This document shows, piece by piece, positions 36,901 to 47,845 of a stretch of 64,000 bases of DNA. Location of the stretch: contig OZ025265.1 of the NCBI GenBank assembly GCA_964019135.1, forward strand, positions 6,454,318 to 6,518,317, read 5' to 3'. Within the stretch, counting starts at the first letter, position 1. Each line of letters opens with the position of its first letter. A program made the position numbers and the translations under genes. Source of the stretch: Arenicola marina (taxonomy: Eukaryota > Annelida > Polychaeta > Arenicolidae). The notes under the pieces are model-generated. The model worked only from the letters and a program-made list of their open reading frames with translations, made no database searches and was not told the DNA's origin.

Positions 36901-38651
36901 GTTGGTGACAGAGTGCACTAAGAGGGAGCTAGATCAACGCTGGCCTCGATGTGCTTGGTGACAGAGTGCACTAAGAGGGAGCTAGATCAACGCTGGCCTC
37001 GATGTGCTTGGTGACAGAGTGCACTAAGAGGGAGCTGGATCAACGCTGGCCTCGATGTGCTTGGTAACAGAGTGTACTAGGAGGGAGCTGGATCAACGCT
37101 GACCTCGATGTGCTTGGTGACAGAGTGCACTAAGAGGGAGCTAGATCAACGCTGGCCTCGATGTGCTTGGTGACAGAGTGCAATAAGAGGGGGCTGAATC
37201 AACGCTGGCCTCGATGTGCTTGGTGACAGAGTGCACTAAGAGGGAGCTAGATCAACGCTGGCCTCGATGTGGTTGGTGACAAAGTGCAATAAGAGGGAGC
37301 TAGATAAACGCTGGCCTCGATGTGGTTGGTGACAGAGTGCACTAAGAGGGAGCCAGATCAACGCTGGCCTCGATGTGGTTGGTGACAGAGTGCACTAAGA
37401 GGGAGCTAGATCAACGCTGGCCTCGATGTGCTTGGTGACAGAGTGCACTAAGAGGGAGCTAGATCAACGCTGGCCTCGATGTGCTTGGTGACAGAGTGCA
37501 CTAAGAGGGAGCTAGATCAACGCTGGCCTCGATGTGCTTGGTGACAGTGTGCACTAAGAGGGAGCTGGATCAACGCTGGCCTCGATGTGCTTGGTGACAG
37601 ATTGCACTGAGAGGGAGCTAGATAAACGCTGGCCTCGATGTGCTTGGTGACAGAGTGCACTAAGAGGGAGCTGGATCAACGCTGGCCTCGATGTGCTTGG
37701 TGACAAAGTGCACTAAGAGGGAGCCAGATCAACGCTGGCCTCGATGTGGTTGGTGACAGAGTGCAATAAGAGGGGACTAGATCAACGCTGGCCTCGATGT
37801 GCTTGGTGACAGAGTGCACTAAGAGGGAGCCAGATCAACGCTGGCCTCGATGTGGTTGGTGACAGAGTGCAATAAGAGGGAGCTAGATCAACGCTGGCCT
37901 CGATGTGGTTGGTGACAGAGTGCACTAAGAGGGAGCTAGATCAACGCTGGCCTCGATGTGCTTGCTGACAGAGTGCACTAAGAGGGAGCTGGATCAACGC
38001 TGGCCTCGATGTGGTTGGTGACAGAGTGCAATAAGAGGGAGCTGGATCAACGCTGGCCTCGATGTGCTTGGTGACAGAGTGCACTAAGAGGGAGCTGGAT
38101 CAACGCTGGCCTCGGTGTGGTTGGTGACAGGGTGCAGTAAGAGGGAGCTGGATCAACGCTGGCCTCGATGTGGTTGGTGACAGAGTGCAATAAGAGGGAG
38201 CTGAATCAACGCTGGCCTCGATGTGGTTGGTGACAGAGTGCACTAAGAGGGAGCTAGATCATCGCTGGCCTCGATGTGGTTGGTAACAGAGTGTACTAGG
38301 AGGGAGCTGGATCAACGCTGGCCTCGATGTGCTTGGTGACAGAGTGCACTAAGAGGGTGCTAGATCAACGCTGGCCTCGATGTGGTTGGTGACAGAGTGC
38401 ACTAAGAGGGAGCTAGATAAACGCTGGCCTCGATGTGCTTGGTGACAGAGTGCAATAAGAGGAGGCTGAATCAACGCTGGCCTCGATGTGCTTGGTAACA
38501 GAGTGTACTAAGAGGGAGCTAGATCAACGCTGGCCTCGATGTGCTTGGTGACAGAGTGCACTAAGAGAGAGCTGGATCAACGCTGGCCTCGATGTGCTTG
38601 GTAACAGAGTGTACTAAGAGGGTGCTAGATCAATGCTGGCCTCGATGTGCT

Positions 38652-39771
38652 GAAGCAAACGCAGATTCAAGACTCCTTATATACTGTTAAAGGATCGAAG
38701 TCAAATCGTGTATAACATATTTGGGAGATATTTTCTCTCAGGTGTCACTTGATGGTAAAAATCAGAGCGTCGGGAATCCCGTTTGATATGTACTATAGCG
38801 TTGATGTCATTTTGTCACAACTATACGATCTGACAACTGTTGTTGCAAAACCTTTTAGCATATGCTTTTTCAAAGCAACATAATTTATACGTCTATTTTG
38901 TTACGCTTCCTGTGTTTTGGGCTCAATGTGAGGCCTCTCCCGCGAATCGAACACGCCGCTATTTATTTTCCAATATGGCTGTGCAGCCAATATGGCTGCT
39001 TCTTCGTAGATGCCGTGGCAGGATGCCGTGGCAGGATGCCTGTCGAACCTATCTCGCCAGCCGCCAACCATTTGGAAATGAATGTTTCTAAAACGCAACT
39101 CTCTACTTAATTAATATATAGATAAATGGTTTCAACACAGTTGCCAAACGCCCGTCAGGCAGTAAAGCCCATATGCTGTTTTAAACTCCCTGCTTGGGGA
39201 GAACAAAACCGACCATCATGGAAGATAACATCTGCCTGGTTGAAGCGTGAACACAAGAACTCATAAACCATTCGGTAGACAGAAGTTTTTTCGGTAGTTG
39301 GCCTACCCATCTTCGAGCTCACTCCGAACTCGCTATTAAAGGTTGGTTTCTGGCAGAAGTTTCGGGTTTCTTTGTCGGCAGGGTGTGTGTTGGTGAGCGT
39401 ACGTGCTGGGTATAGCAGCATATGCTTCCACTCAAGCCCGACATTCTCTCCACCACCTGGGGATTCAATTAGCTCAGCGCAGGAGAAATAAAATTAATAG
39501 TTGTTTGCACTCTTGAGTGGCGCACCGGCGTTGGCACTGCTACTGTTGCGTAAAACAAATGTACAAACTGTACGATGTTGGTAGAACTTTCAAGTATTTC
39601 AAGTAAACATTCTGTTGCCGTTCCTTCTGTTCCTTATCTGATATATTATGTATTGTAGGTGAATGTTTAAATGGAATAGGTTAGCATAGAAGGGAGCTAT
39701 TCTCTCATTGACAAAGCACGTTTCTGTCTAACTCGCACATGGATACTTTATCCTAGTACATGGATTTCACT
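38652..39771. other. Single-copy spacer, no gene recognised
   Basis: About 1.1 kb of mixed, AT-richer sequence. It holds small local duplications only: CCAATATGGCTG twice near 38970-38999, and a 13-bp word, GATGCCGTGGCAG, twice near 39009-39034. Open frames of 65-88 codons occur on both strands (for example 39155-39421 on minus) with no recognisable domain. Confidence 0.55.
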
Positions 39772-41429
39772 GGTCAAACCGGTGGGCTGGCACCAGACGG
39801 CGGCCGCTGGTAGGTCAGCCTGAGCCGGTCACACCGGTGGTTCTGGCACCAGGCGGCGGCTGCTGGGAGGACAGCCTGAGCCGGTCACACCGGTGGGCTG
39901 GCACCAGGCGGCGGCTGCTGGGAGGACAGCCTGAGCCGGTGACACCGGTGGGCTGGCACCAGGCAGCGGCTGCTGGGAGGACAGCCTGAGCTGGTCACAC
40001 CGGTGGGCTGGCACCAGCCGGCTGCTGGGAGGACAGCCTGAGCCGGTCACACCGGTGGGCTGGCACCAGGCAGCGGCTGCTGGGAGGACAGCCTGAGCCG
40101 GTCACACCGGTGGTTCTGGCACCAGGCGGCGGCTGCTGGGAGGACAGCCTGAGCCGGTCACACCGGTGGGCTGGCACCAGGCGGCGGCTGCTGGGAGGAC
40201 AGCCTGAGCCGGTCACACCGGTGGGCTGGCACCAGGCGGCGGCTGCTGGGAGGACAGCCTGAGCCGGTGACACCGGTGGGCTGGCACCAGGCAGCGGCTG
40301 CTGGGAGGACAGCCTGAGCCGGTCACACCGGTGGGCTGGCACCAGGCGGCGGCTGCTGGGAGGACAGCCTGAGCTGGTCACACCGGTGGGCTGGCACCAG
40401 GCAGCGGCTGCTGGGAGGACAGCCTGAGCCGGTCACACCGGTGGGCTGGCACCAGGCAGCGGCTGCTGGGAGGACAGCCTGAGCCGGTGACACCGGTGGG
40501 CTGGCACCAGACGGCGGCTGCTGGGAGGACAGCCTGAGCCGGTCACACCGGTGGGCTGGCACCAGACGGCGGCTGCTGGGAGGACAGCCTGAGCCGGTGA
40601 CACCGGTGGGCTGGCACCAGGCAGCGGCTGCTGGGAGGACAGCCTGAGCCGGTCACACCGGTGGGCTGGCACCAGGCGGCGGCTGCTGGGAGGACAGCCT
40701 GAGCCGGTGACACCGGTGGGCTGGCACCAGGCAGCGGCTGCTGGGAGGACAGCCTGAGCCGGTCACACCGGTGGGCTGGCACCAGGCAGCGGCTGCTGGG
40801 AGGACAGCCTGAGCCGGTCACACCGGTGGTTCTGGCACCAGGCAGCGGCTGCTGGGAGGACAGCCTGAGCCGGTCACATCGGTGGGCTGGCACCAGGCGG
40901 CGGCTGCTGGGAGGACAGCCTGAGCCGGTCACACCGGTGGGCTGGCACCAGGCGGCGGCTGCTGGGAGGACAGCCTGAGCCGGTCACACCGGTGGGCTGG
41001 CACCAGGCGGCGGCTGCTGGGAGGACAGCCTGAGCCGGTCACACCGGTGGTTCTGGCACCAGGCAGCGGCTGCTGGGAGGACAGCCTGAGCCGGTCACAC
41101 CGGTGGGCTGGCACCAGGCGGCGGCTGCTGGGAGGACAGCCTGAGCCGGTTACACCGGTGGGCTGGCACCAGGCAGCGGCTGCTGGGAGGACAGCCTGAG
41201 CCGGTCACACCGGTGGGCTGGCACCAGGCAGCGGCTGCTGAGAGGACAGCCTGAGCCGGTCACACCGGTGGGCTGGCACCAGGCGGCGGCTGCTGGGAGG
41301 ACAGCCTGAGCCGGTTACACCGGTGGGCTGGCACCAGGCAGCGGCTGCTGGGAGGACAGCCTGAGCCGGCTACACCGGTGGTTCTGGCACCAGGCGGCGG
41401 CTGCTGAGAGGACAGCCTGAGCTGGTCAC
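39772..41429. repeat. 55-bp minisatellite, about 30 units
   Basis: The unit contains GGTCACACCGGTGGGCTGGC, ACCAGGCGGCGGCTGCTGGG and AGGACAGCCTGAGCC. Variants include GGTTCTGGC in place of GGGCTGGC (near 39839, 40110, 40828, 41050, 41370), CAGGCAGCGG for CAGGCGGCGG, and GGTGACACC for GGTCACACC. One unit near 40013 is shortened. Minus-strand frames of 60-130 codons across it only reflect the repeat. Confidence 0.95.
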
Positions 41430-41630
41430 GCAGACAACCCTATCACGGTGCGACCTGCTCATTCGTCCATACATGTCTCTTTAACCTCGGCGACACATTA
41501 AACGTCGATGGTTTACTTGACGTCGATAATTTTTTTATTTAGCGTCGATGGTTTACTGAGTGTCCCAAAGCTATATGGGGTCGACATATTATCTGACGTC
41601 GATCAGGCTGTTCCGTAAATTGGTCAAGCC
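41430..41630. repeat. Spacer with two to three worn 40-bp repeats
   Basis: CGTCGATGGTTTACT occurs at 41503 and 41543 (40 bp apart), and GACGTCGAT recurs near 41519 and 41575. The rest is single-copy sequence leading into the 29-bp array. Confidence 0.55.
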
Positions 41631-41984
41631 AATAAACGGCAATAAACTTCAGTGATATTAATTGATGGCAACATACCTCTATAATACTAATTGACGGCAA
41701 TAAACTTCAGTGATATTAATTGACGGCAATAGACCTCTATAATACTAATTGACGGCAATAACCCTCAGTGATACTAATTGATGGGCAATAAACCTCAATA
41801 ATACTAATTGACGGCAATAAACTTCAGTGAGATAAATTGACGGCAATAGACCTCTATAATACTAATTGACGGCAATATACCTCCATAGTACTAATTGACG
41901 GCAATAAACCTCAGTGACACTGATTGAGGGGCAAAAGACCTCTATAATACAAACTGACGGCCATAGACCACTATAATACTAATT
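41631..41984. repeat. 29-bp minisatellite, left part (about 12 units), interrupted by a LINE
   Basis: Units of 29 bp contain AATTGACGGCAATA and alternate between two types, one with ACTTCAGTGATATT and one with ACCTCTATAATACT, giving a 58-bp dimer. The array stops at CTAATT (41984), and the same array, with the same alternation, resumes at 47904 on the far side of the retrotransposons. Confidence 0.9.
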
Positions 41985-42252
41985 CAATTCGATATCATTT
42001 ATTTGAGCAAGATTGAATGCATACAAACGTAAAATACAAAACAACGTGATAACTTAACCAATTCTTACTCTGGACACTCCTATAAAGACCACGAAGGTCG
42101 CTAGCATAGGAGCCACAAAAAAACCCCAAAAAACAGTGAAACAAAAATCATCGCATAATCGTAATGGAACAGGTATGGGACAACATAAAAGGAGTTATAT
42201 TGCACTTATATGTATGTAAATGTAGGAATCTTGCGAGGAATAAATAAAAGAT
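41985..42252 (-). other. 3' untranslated end of the minus-strand LINE
   Basis: AT-rich sequence following the coding remnants. On the minus strand it ends CAAATAAATGATATC, then two GAATT units, directly against the minisatellite. The AATAAA word is the family's likely 3' processing signal. Two short GAATT units are the kind of tail seen in CR1/L2-type elements. Confidence 0.65.
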
Positions 42253-42489
42253 TTACACATAGCCTATATCTAGAGATATATAAAACAGGGGAGGACCTCT
42301 AGTAACCCAATCATTTTTACAAATATGACAATGAACTAAATGACATTCCAGCGAATACCTCTCGACTAAGAAATTTTTGATATATTTTGAAAAGCCATCC
42401 AGTACATGTGTCTCAATCTTATTCAATATAATATCTGGCATTTGGTTTATACATCTAGCAACGCGATATCTGAAACATTGTTGGGGCAA
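42253..42489 (-). pseudogene. LINE ORF2 carboxyl-terminal remnant
   Basis: A 78-codon minus-strand frame (FRYRVARCINQMPDIILNK...) reads like the end of a CR1/Jockey-type ORF2, the part downstream of RT that usually follows a basic HNYNTR-type segment. It is in a different frame from the RT piece at 42511-43563, so at least one frameshift lies between them, around 42490-42530. It ends just upstream of the 3' untranslated end. No catalytic function is expected from this segment alone. Confidence 0.6.
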
Positions 42490-42510
42490 ACTTATGCTTT
42501 ACACGTGTAA

Positions 42511-43575
42511 CTAACAGATCATCCTTGTGTCTTGTGTTGTAATTATGCAGATCCGACAATTTAGAGATAGACAATCAGTTAAAAAATAATCTGGCAGATC
42601 ACCGTGGAGATACTTGTAATAAAATTTTAGTTGGTGGTAAATCATTATGTCAGCCAACTTCAATATACTAAATTGTTTAAATAATGGTTCCGAATGAGAA
42701 AGGTAAGAGCTCTTGGCTATGATACGAGTCGCCTTTTTTTGCAATAGCCTTATACGATCAGCTTGGTAACCCCATGCTAGAACGTTATAATGTAAATGGG
42801 GTAGGATTAAAGAGTTGTATATAAGTTTCAGAACATAGGATGGTACGGTATGTTTTAACTTGCACATTACTCCAATAACCTTAGATATTTGAGAAGATAT
42901 CTTATTAATGTGACCATTCCACTCGAGATCCTTCTGAACTCTCAGTCCCAAAAGGTCAAACTCATCTACGCACTCGAGAGATATGTTATTTGTAGACAAG
43001 TGCGGAATTCTAACAACTTTGGGCGGCATACAAAATATCATAAATTTGGTTTTTGAAACGTTAAGTGATAACTCATTTGCACATAGCCAACCGTATATCT
43101 TAGAGAGTTCATTATTTAACACATCATCAACAAGCATATTATCAGACGATGACGCAGTCAACGTGCTACACAGAGTTGTATCGTCAGCATATACAATGGC
43201 TCTAAATAGTTGACTAGCGTGTGACATGTCGTTCACATATATATTAAATAGCAAGGGACCCAGAATAGAACCTTGAGGTACCCCTCGAGATATTTTCGTT
43301 ACCGTTGATTTAAAATCTCCCAAGTGTACATAATGATGACGATTTGTTAGATAACACTTTAGCAAAGAAATAGCTGGTTCAGATAAACCATAGTGTTTTA
43401 GCTTATGGATAACAATATTATGATTCAAAGTGTCAAACGCCTTCGACAAATCCAGATATACACTGAAAGAAACCTCGCCCTCATGCAGTTTTTGCAAATT
43501 TCGATCAACTAATTCAAGCGCGGCAAGCTGAGTGGAATTTCTTTCTGAAACCATATTGACCATTGTAAAAGAGTT
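42511..43575 (-). pseudogene. Reverse transcriptase, central and 3' part, of the minus-strand LINE
   Basis: An open frame of 350 codons (42511-43563) holds the catalytic half of a non-LTR reverse transcriptase. Visible motifs are YLDLSKAFDTLNH at residues 36-48 (first catalytic Asp), GVPQGSILGPLL at 94-105, and YADD at 125-128 (genomic 43180-43191, the paired catalytic Asp). Downstream are the thumb-like LGLRVQKDLEWNGHI and LHYNVLAWG segments. The upstream QYGFRK motif is present in another frame just before the first Met, so a frameshift separates it. The amino-terminal RT part lies about 3.2 kb away at 46762-47229, beyond the plus-strand insertion. The motifs identify the family firmly. The element is defective as it stands. 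Confidence 0.92.
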
Positions 43576-43608
43576 TTTTTTTGAAAATAGTCATAGATTT
43601 GATCATAA

Positions 43609-43621
43609 ATAATCTTTTAAA
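43609..43621. repeat. Left target-site duplication of the inner insertion
   Basis: AATCTTTTAAA at 43611-43621 matches AATCTTTTTAAA at 46750-46761 except for one T in a T run. The minus-strand RT frame reaching the right copy as ...VFKKI continues after the left copy with the expected IYDQIYDYF-like segment, which confirms that the two copies bracket an insertion into RT coding sequence. Confidence 0.8.
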
Positions 43622-45063
43622 CATTAAACATTGATAAGACTTGTAATAATGTCTATTATTTATTTATTTTATTTCATGCAATTTGGCTTGCCATATTTGT
43701 TAAGCTACGGTCGTCGGATATTTGTGTCCAATAATTACTCATTTATGCGTTTTGGCTTGCCATAACCATAGTGTAGTTTTGCTGTTGCGAGCGCCATCTA
43801 TTTAGTGAATAATTTGTCATCCTTAACAACAACCAATTAAAACCCAGCATTAGACAGCGTCAAATTCTATTTTGCATCTGCGCAACCTGCACTCTGTGCA
43901 GATAACTTTTACTTGTACGCGAGACAAGACGTATCTGTCGTGCGGGGAGCTTACCATTCTTAAGGTTGGTATTTTGAGGTTTATTAGCTCTATTAGTCTA
44001 TTTATAATACTTATTTTGATCGATTGTAGAGTGTTTGATTGCTGTGTAGATGAATTATGGGTGATATGGATTACTTATTATAGTAAGGGATATGAACTTA
44101 TACCGGCTCATGTATTTCGGCGTAGGCCTACTTAGTTTGTTTTGAGATAGCGCCGTCGCTGTGGCTTAGTGGTAGGGTACTCGACTACAAACTGTAAGGT
44201 TGCGGGTTCGAATCCCACCTGGTTTAATAGCAGTTTTTTCGTTTATTTCATTTAGCTTTCATAAACAGTTTAAAACCCATATCATATCCGTCAGCAGATT
44301 GTATGCTTCATGTTCTTAATAATTTGTTTCATTGACGGTATTCATAATTTACGGTAGCACCCTGAAACTGTGTACCTTTATAGAGGCCTAGCTGTTTGAA
44401 AGGTCGCCTCGTGGTCGTTCTTCCATGTATGAGCAAACCATTGTTTCAACATAGCTCATGTATTACTCAGGCTTACCATTTACTACAGTAATCGATTTCG
44501 CGGGTTGTAACATGGAAGGTGGACTGGTTCCATTGCAGTGTATAAGTGCACTGGGAATTCTGTTTGTATTAGTAGGTATGCAATGCCTCTTTATAAACAA
44601 CAGTGGTCTAGTAGGATGTTTAGTCGTCACTAATATATTAAGGGAATGTCAGGCGCCGACTAGTTAAAGCTCCCTTTCTTTTGTTAGTGACTGTTGCTAT
44701 TGTCTTATTAGTTGAATTGTCTTATTTATAGGAACCTTCATGGTGTTCAAGCTAACTGCCGTATAGAAATTAACACCCGCAAAGGACACTGCGGTTAGTA
44801 GTGACCAGTGATTTATGTTGTAATACGGATTGATAATAATGTATTGTACTCTAAATCCATATGTATTGTTATTATCAACGGACTTAATAGTGATGAGCGT
44901 AAACTGAAACGCATGTCTAGCGAATGATCAGATAAGGTAATTCAACTGTATTGGTGTATATACTTTAATATTATAATTAATGACCAACGATACCATTGTA
45001 TTATATCGTTAAGTGTTAAACATTATATTTTCATTCACTTATTATTTTTCCTGCTTTTCACAG
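43622..45063 (+). other. Unidentified 5' part of the inner insertion
   Basis: About 1.44 kb with no recognised protein domain; the longest plus frames are 87 codons (43872-44135) and 69 codons (44458-44667). A 14-bp word, TTTGGCTTGCCATA, is repeated directly at 43682 and 43751, 69 bp apart. An inverted pair TTGATAATAA / TTATTATCAA lies around 44829 and 44871. It could be a LINE 5' untranslated region, captured transcript sequence, or a set of older insertions. Confidence 0.5.
44155..44239 (+). ncRNA. tRNA-like Pol III unit (SINE head or tRNA pseudogene)
   Basis: An A box, TGGCTTAGTGG (44162-44172), and a B box, GGTTCGAATCC (44205-44215), lie 32 bp apart, as in a tRNA gene. A run of six T (44234-44239) follows about 18 bases after the B box, where a Pol III terminator would sit. 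The anticodon-loop position reads CTACAAA, suggesting a Cys-type ancestor (anticodon ACA where GCA is usual). The seven bases before the A box (GTCGCTG) do not pair with those after the T arm (CTGGTTT), one T-stem pair mismatches and the anticodon stem is poor. A working tRNA is therefore unlikely, and a tRNA-derived SINE head is the better guess. Confidence 0.7.
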
Positions 45064-45066
45064 GGT

Positions 45067-46646
45067 GTTAAAGAAGAAATAAACTTCATACAAGACTCGC
45101 CCACCTAGTTGAGACCCTTATTACAGACTTATGGTTTGGCAATAGGGAGCCTTCGGGGACTCTCAGGCAAACTACACGATATATGCTTCACAAACGAGCC
45201 TATACGAGCCCTTGGTGTGTATATCGGACACAACAAGGACGAATGTTACTGCATGAATTGGGAAAAAAAAGTTAAATCCATAGAAAGCATGCTAGCTAGT
45301 TGGAAAAAACGAAACCTGACGCTTTTCGGGAAAATAACAATTTTAAAAACACTGGCCCTGTCAAAACTTACGTTTATCGCTAGTTGTACGCCAATCTCAG
45401 CTGAAACGATGAAAGAGCTGACTAAACTTTTTTACGATTTCATATGGGGAAAAAGAGATAGACTGAGACGTTCGCTCGTGATTGCTCCAGTTGAACAAGG
45501 CGGTTTAAATATGACAGATATTGAAGCATACATTAAGTCTTTAAGAGCAGCCTGGCTGCCAAGAATTATTACCTCTAAAGATGAAACGTGGGCACTCATA
45601 GCAAACCACTTTATGCAATCAGTTGGTTTTGAATACGTGTATAACCGTCACCCGTTTGCAAATGAAAAATCGTTCCCAATATTATGTCAGATCCCAAGCT
45701 TCTATAGAGAGGTTATTGTTGCATTTAATCAGTCCCAACCGGCGGCTCCGGTTATGGACAGGGACATTGCCCTTGGCCAACATCTCTGGGGCAACCAAAA
45801 TGTCACTTTTTTTAACAAAAAAGCTAAACAACATCAGTGTATATTCTCTAAGGAGTTGTATAACTTAGGGTTTCACAGACTTTGCGATCTACGAATACGC
45901 AATGGTAAGCTATGTGAGTCCTATATATTCGAACAAGGACTTCCTGGAAAATACTTCGCAGACGTGTATGAACTGAAAACAGCCACTAAGAAATTGAGCA
46001 CCATAATAGGAAACAGTGATCCAAGCCTCGTGACAGAGAAAAACACTTATATCAACCCGGAATGCTTCAGTGTGAAAAGCAAATTGTATTACAAGTTTTT
46101 TGTAAGAGGAAGATATCGAGATCAAAATCTGAATCGAAATGGAAGAACGCATTTGATGAAAATAAGTTAACTTTTGACAGTATATACCTCAGAAAAGTAA
46201 AAAATGTTTTCGATGTAAAAATAGCAGAATTCAATTTTAAGGTACTTCACGATATACTTGCATGTCCGTCAAATCTGTACAGATGGAAGCTACGCAACAA
46301 TAATACATGTGATTTCTGAAAAAATGTGTGTGATGTCAAACATCTATTGTTTGAATGTAAGCATGCCAAAGATATCTGGTCAAAGGTTGAACCAGTCCTT
46401 AAGCGAGTCATAACTTTAGAAGATGTAATCTTAACAGGATTACCGACTGATGAAGCTTTTATTATCAACCTGATATCTTACCTGATCTATAAGGAATTTC
46501 TGTTGTTAAGAGATGTAAATGCATCATCGACTAGAAGAACATTTTATATGTCAGAATTACGTTCCAGAAGAACTGTTTACAAGTTAATAAAAAAAGATCG
46601 AATATGCGATCTAATTGATGCCTTACTGCCAAATAAGGCACTTTAG
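45067..46646 (+). pseudogene. L1/Tx1-like ORF2 carboxyl-terminal region
   Basis: The longest frame is 353 codons, opening after a stop at 45106-45108 and running to 46170. Frames at 46062-46319 and 46326-46646 continue the similarity, so there is at least one frameshift near 46110-46170 and one internal stop at 46318-46320. Typical segments are LGVYIGHNKDE, NWEKKVKSIESMLASWKKR, FGKITILKTLALSKL and the FYDFIWG and QGGLNMTD motifs of the post-RT region. Near the end CDF-stop-KNVC...HLLFEC matches the Cys/His carboxyl-terminal motif of L1-type ORF2, with the second Cys replaced by the stop. The region upstream of the stop (EINFIQDSP) may be the edge of the RT catalytic box; the catalytic core itself is absent. 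It is defective. Confidence 0.8.
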
Positions 46647-46710
46647 TACTGTCTAATTACATTGCCGATGTTATATTGTATAAACTGTCTGTAATTTGTC
46701 CGCTTTCTTA

Positions 46711-46751
46711 AATAAAGCATTTTATTAAAAAAAAAAAAAAAAAAAAAAAAA
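46711..46751 (+). promoter_or_regulatory. Polyadenylation signal and poly(A) tail of the inner insertion
   Basis: AATAAA at 46711-46716 is followed 10 bases later by an uninterrupted run of 25 A (46727-46751), which marks the 3' end of the retro-inserted copy. The little-eroded tail suggests a fairly young insertion. Confidence 0.9.
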
Positions 46752-47229
46752 TCTTTTTAAATACCTTTGAAATTGCAGGAGGAACCGAGATAGGTCTATA
46801 ATTGTCGATATTGGAAGCTTCTCCTTTCCTAAAAACCGGAGTTATCTTTGCAAGTTTCAATTTGTCGGGGAATATTCCAGTAGATAGCGATTGATTAATG
46901 ATTAAGGCTAATGACTCACTTAGATCTAATTTTAATACCTTAAGTAGTTTCACGGATAGCCCATCATCCCCAGTGCTTATTTTTGGTTTGAGACCGTCGA
47001 TGATTTTTTCTACTGTTGCTTTAGTTATAAGCTTAAAGTTCATTTTGGAATTAACCGGTGATCCGGGGTATTGAGAAAAACCATCACAGGCTGTCGAACC
47101 AACAGAGGAGAAGAATGCATTTAAAATATGTGTTACGACTACTTTGTCACTAATTAGTTCTCCATTTATGCTAAATTCCTCCGGCAATGATTTATTCTTC
47201 GCCATATTGTTATTCAGCACTGTGTTCAT
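46752..47229 (-). pseudogene. Amino-terminal part of the minus-strand LINE's reverse transcriptase
   Basis: The minus-strand frame from 47229 contains LPEEFSINGELISD, then the FFSSVG segment, GDDGLSVKLLK, and KLAKITPVFRKGEASNIDNY followed by RPIS. This is the conserved start of non-LTR reverse transcriptases (the K-x-G ... NYRPIS motif, here FRKGEASNIDNYRPIS). It stops being LINE at the A run of the inner insertion. Just upstream (47230-47380) the linker stays recognisable in another frame (NYYNYFDKCKGDIKRTWQA), so a frameshift lies there. Confidence 0.85.
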
Positions 47230-47382
47230 CGCTTGCCACGTTCTTTTTATATCCCCCTTACACTTATCGAAGTAATTATAATAGTTGTCCCATTTTTGCA
47301 GTACGGATACATTGTTTTAAAATATTATTATACGTTTTAAAATTTATGTTTGACGTATTATATTGTGAACTGGTAGGCGGAG

Positions 47383-47845
47383 TCATCTTAACTTTCTTAT
47401 ACAATCGATCCTTAAATGCAATAGATTTGATGATACCATTCGAAATCCAGTTTGACTTTTATGCTTTTTTCTATTAAACTTCACAACTTTATCCGACAAA
47501 AAAGTTTCTTTGGATTTTACTAGGATATCCTGTAAGATATCGTAGTATAATAGGGATGTATCTGACATGTCGCTTAACCATGACTCTTGTATACATAAAG
47601 CGGAAAATGTAATACCTTTTTTACATAACATATTAATCATTATTTGAAGTTTATCGATCTTAGCATTGATGCTGGCCACATTCATACTAAGGATGGAAAA
47701 ATCACCGGTCCTGTTTTGCAGAACAGGATCCAGTTGATCTAACTCTTAATAAGGAGAATGCTGAACATATTGGTTAGCAGAGTCTACATCGCGGATATTA
47801 CTATGAACTGGGTTTAACAGTTCGACCAATATACTTTCATTGCCC
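47383..47845 (-). pseudogene. Endonuclease start and linker of the minus-strand LINE, internally deleted
   Basis: The frame 47383-47685 begins MNVASINAKIDKLQIMINML and continues to ALCIQESWLSD. These are the first conserved blocks of the apurinic-type (APE) endonuclease of CR1/Jockey LINEs, including the metal-binding Glu of QESWL. After DTSLLYYDILQD the frame passes directly into linker sequence (VKSKETFLSDKVVKF), so most of the endonuclease, including its catalytic His, is missing. The same frame extends upstream through one stop to about 47845 (LDQLDPVLQNRTGDFSILS). The catalytic core is absent and this copy could not nick DNA. Confidence 0.8.

Larger units (their letters stand above)
29530..38651. 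repeat. 53-bp minisatellite, about 172 units
   Basis: The unit contains GGTGACAGAGTGCACTAAGA, GGGAGCTAGATCAACGC and TGGCCTCGATGTGCTTGG. Variable positions (CTAGATC/CTGGATC/CCAGATC, GTGCTTGG/GTGGTTGG, GCACTAAG/GCAATAAG, GGCCTCG/GGTCTCG) define sub-types arranged in ordered multi-unit blocks. Stop codons are present, so no long frame is open. Both edges contain more diverged units (29530-29900 and 38270-38651). Confidence 0.97.
43622..46751 (+). mobile_element. Plus-strand retro-insertion: non-LINE 5' part plus L1/Tx1-like LINE 3' end with poly(A)
   Basis: A 3.1-kb insertion lies in the RT region of the minus-strand LINE. It has an 11-12-bp target duplication, AATAAA at 46711-46716 and an A run of 25 (46727-46751), all features of target-primed reverse transcription. 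The 3' half (about 45067-46646) is the carboxyl-terminal part of an L1/Tx1-type ORF2. The 5' half (43622-45063) shows no LINE similarity that I recognise. It holds a tRNA-like unit (44155-44239) and ends in TTTTTCCTGCTTTTCACAG, which resembles a 3' splice site. Endonuclease and most of RT are absent. It may be a chimeric transcript retrocopy or a LINE with a large internal deletion. Confidence 0.8.

Noticed and set aside
38840-39421. Several 65-88-codon frames between the 53-bp and 55-bp arrays
   Set aside because: They overlap on both strands, show no recognisable motif, and their length is as expected by chance.
43682-43764. Short terminal repeats of an LTR-type element (14-bp direct repeat, 69 bp apart)
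   Set aside because: Too short and too close together, with no primer-binding site, no coding remnants of that type and no matching copy at the other end.
44155-44227. Functional tRNA-Cys gene
   Set aside because: Acceptor stem does not pair, the anticodon stem is poor and a T-stem pair is mismatched; kept only as a tRNA-like Pol III unit.
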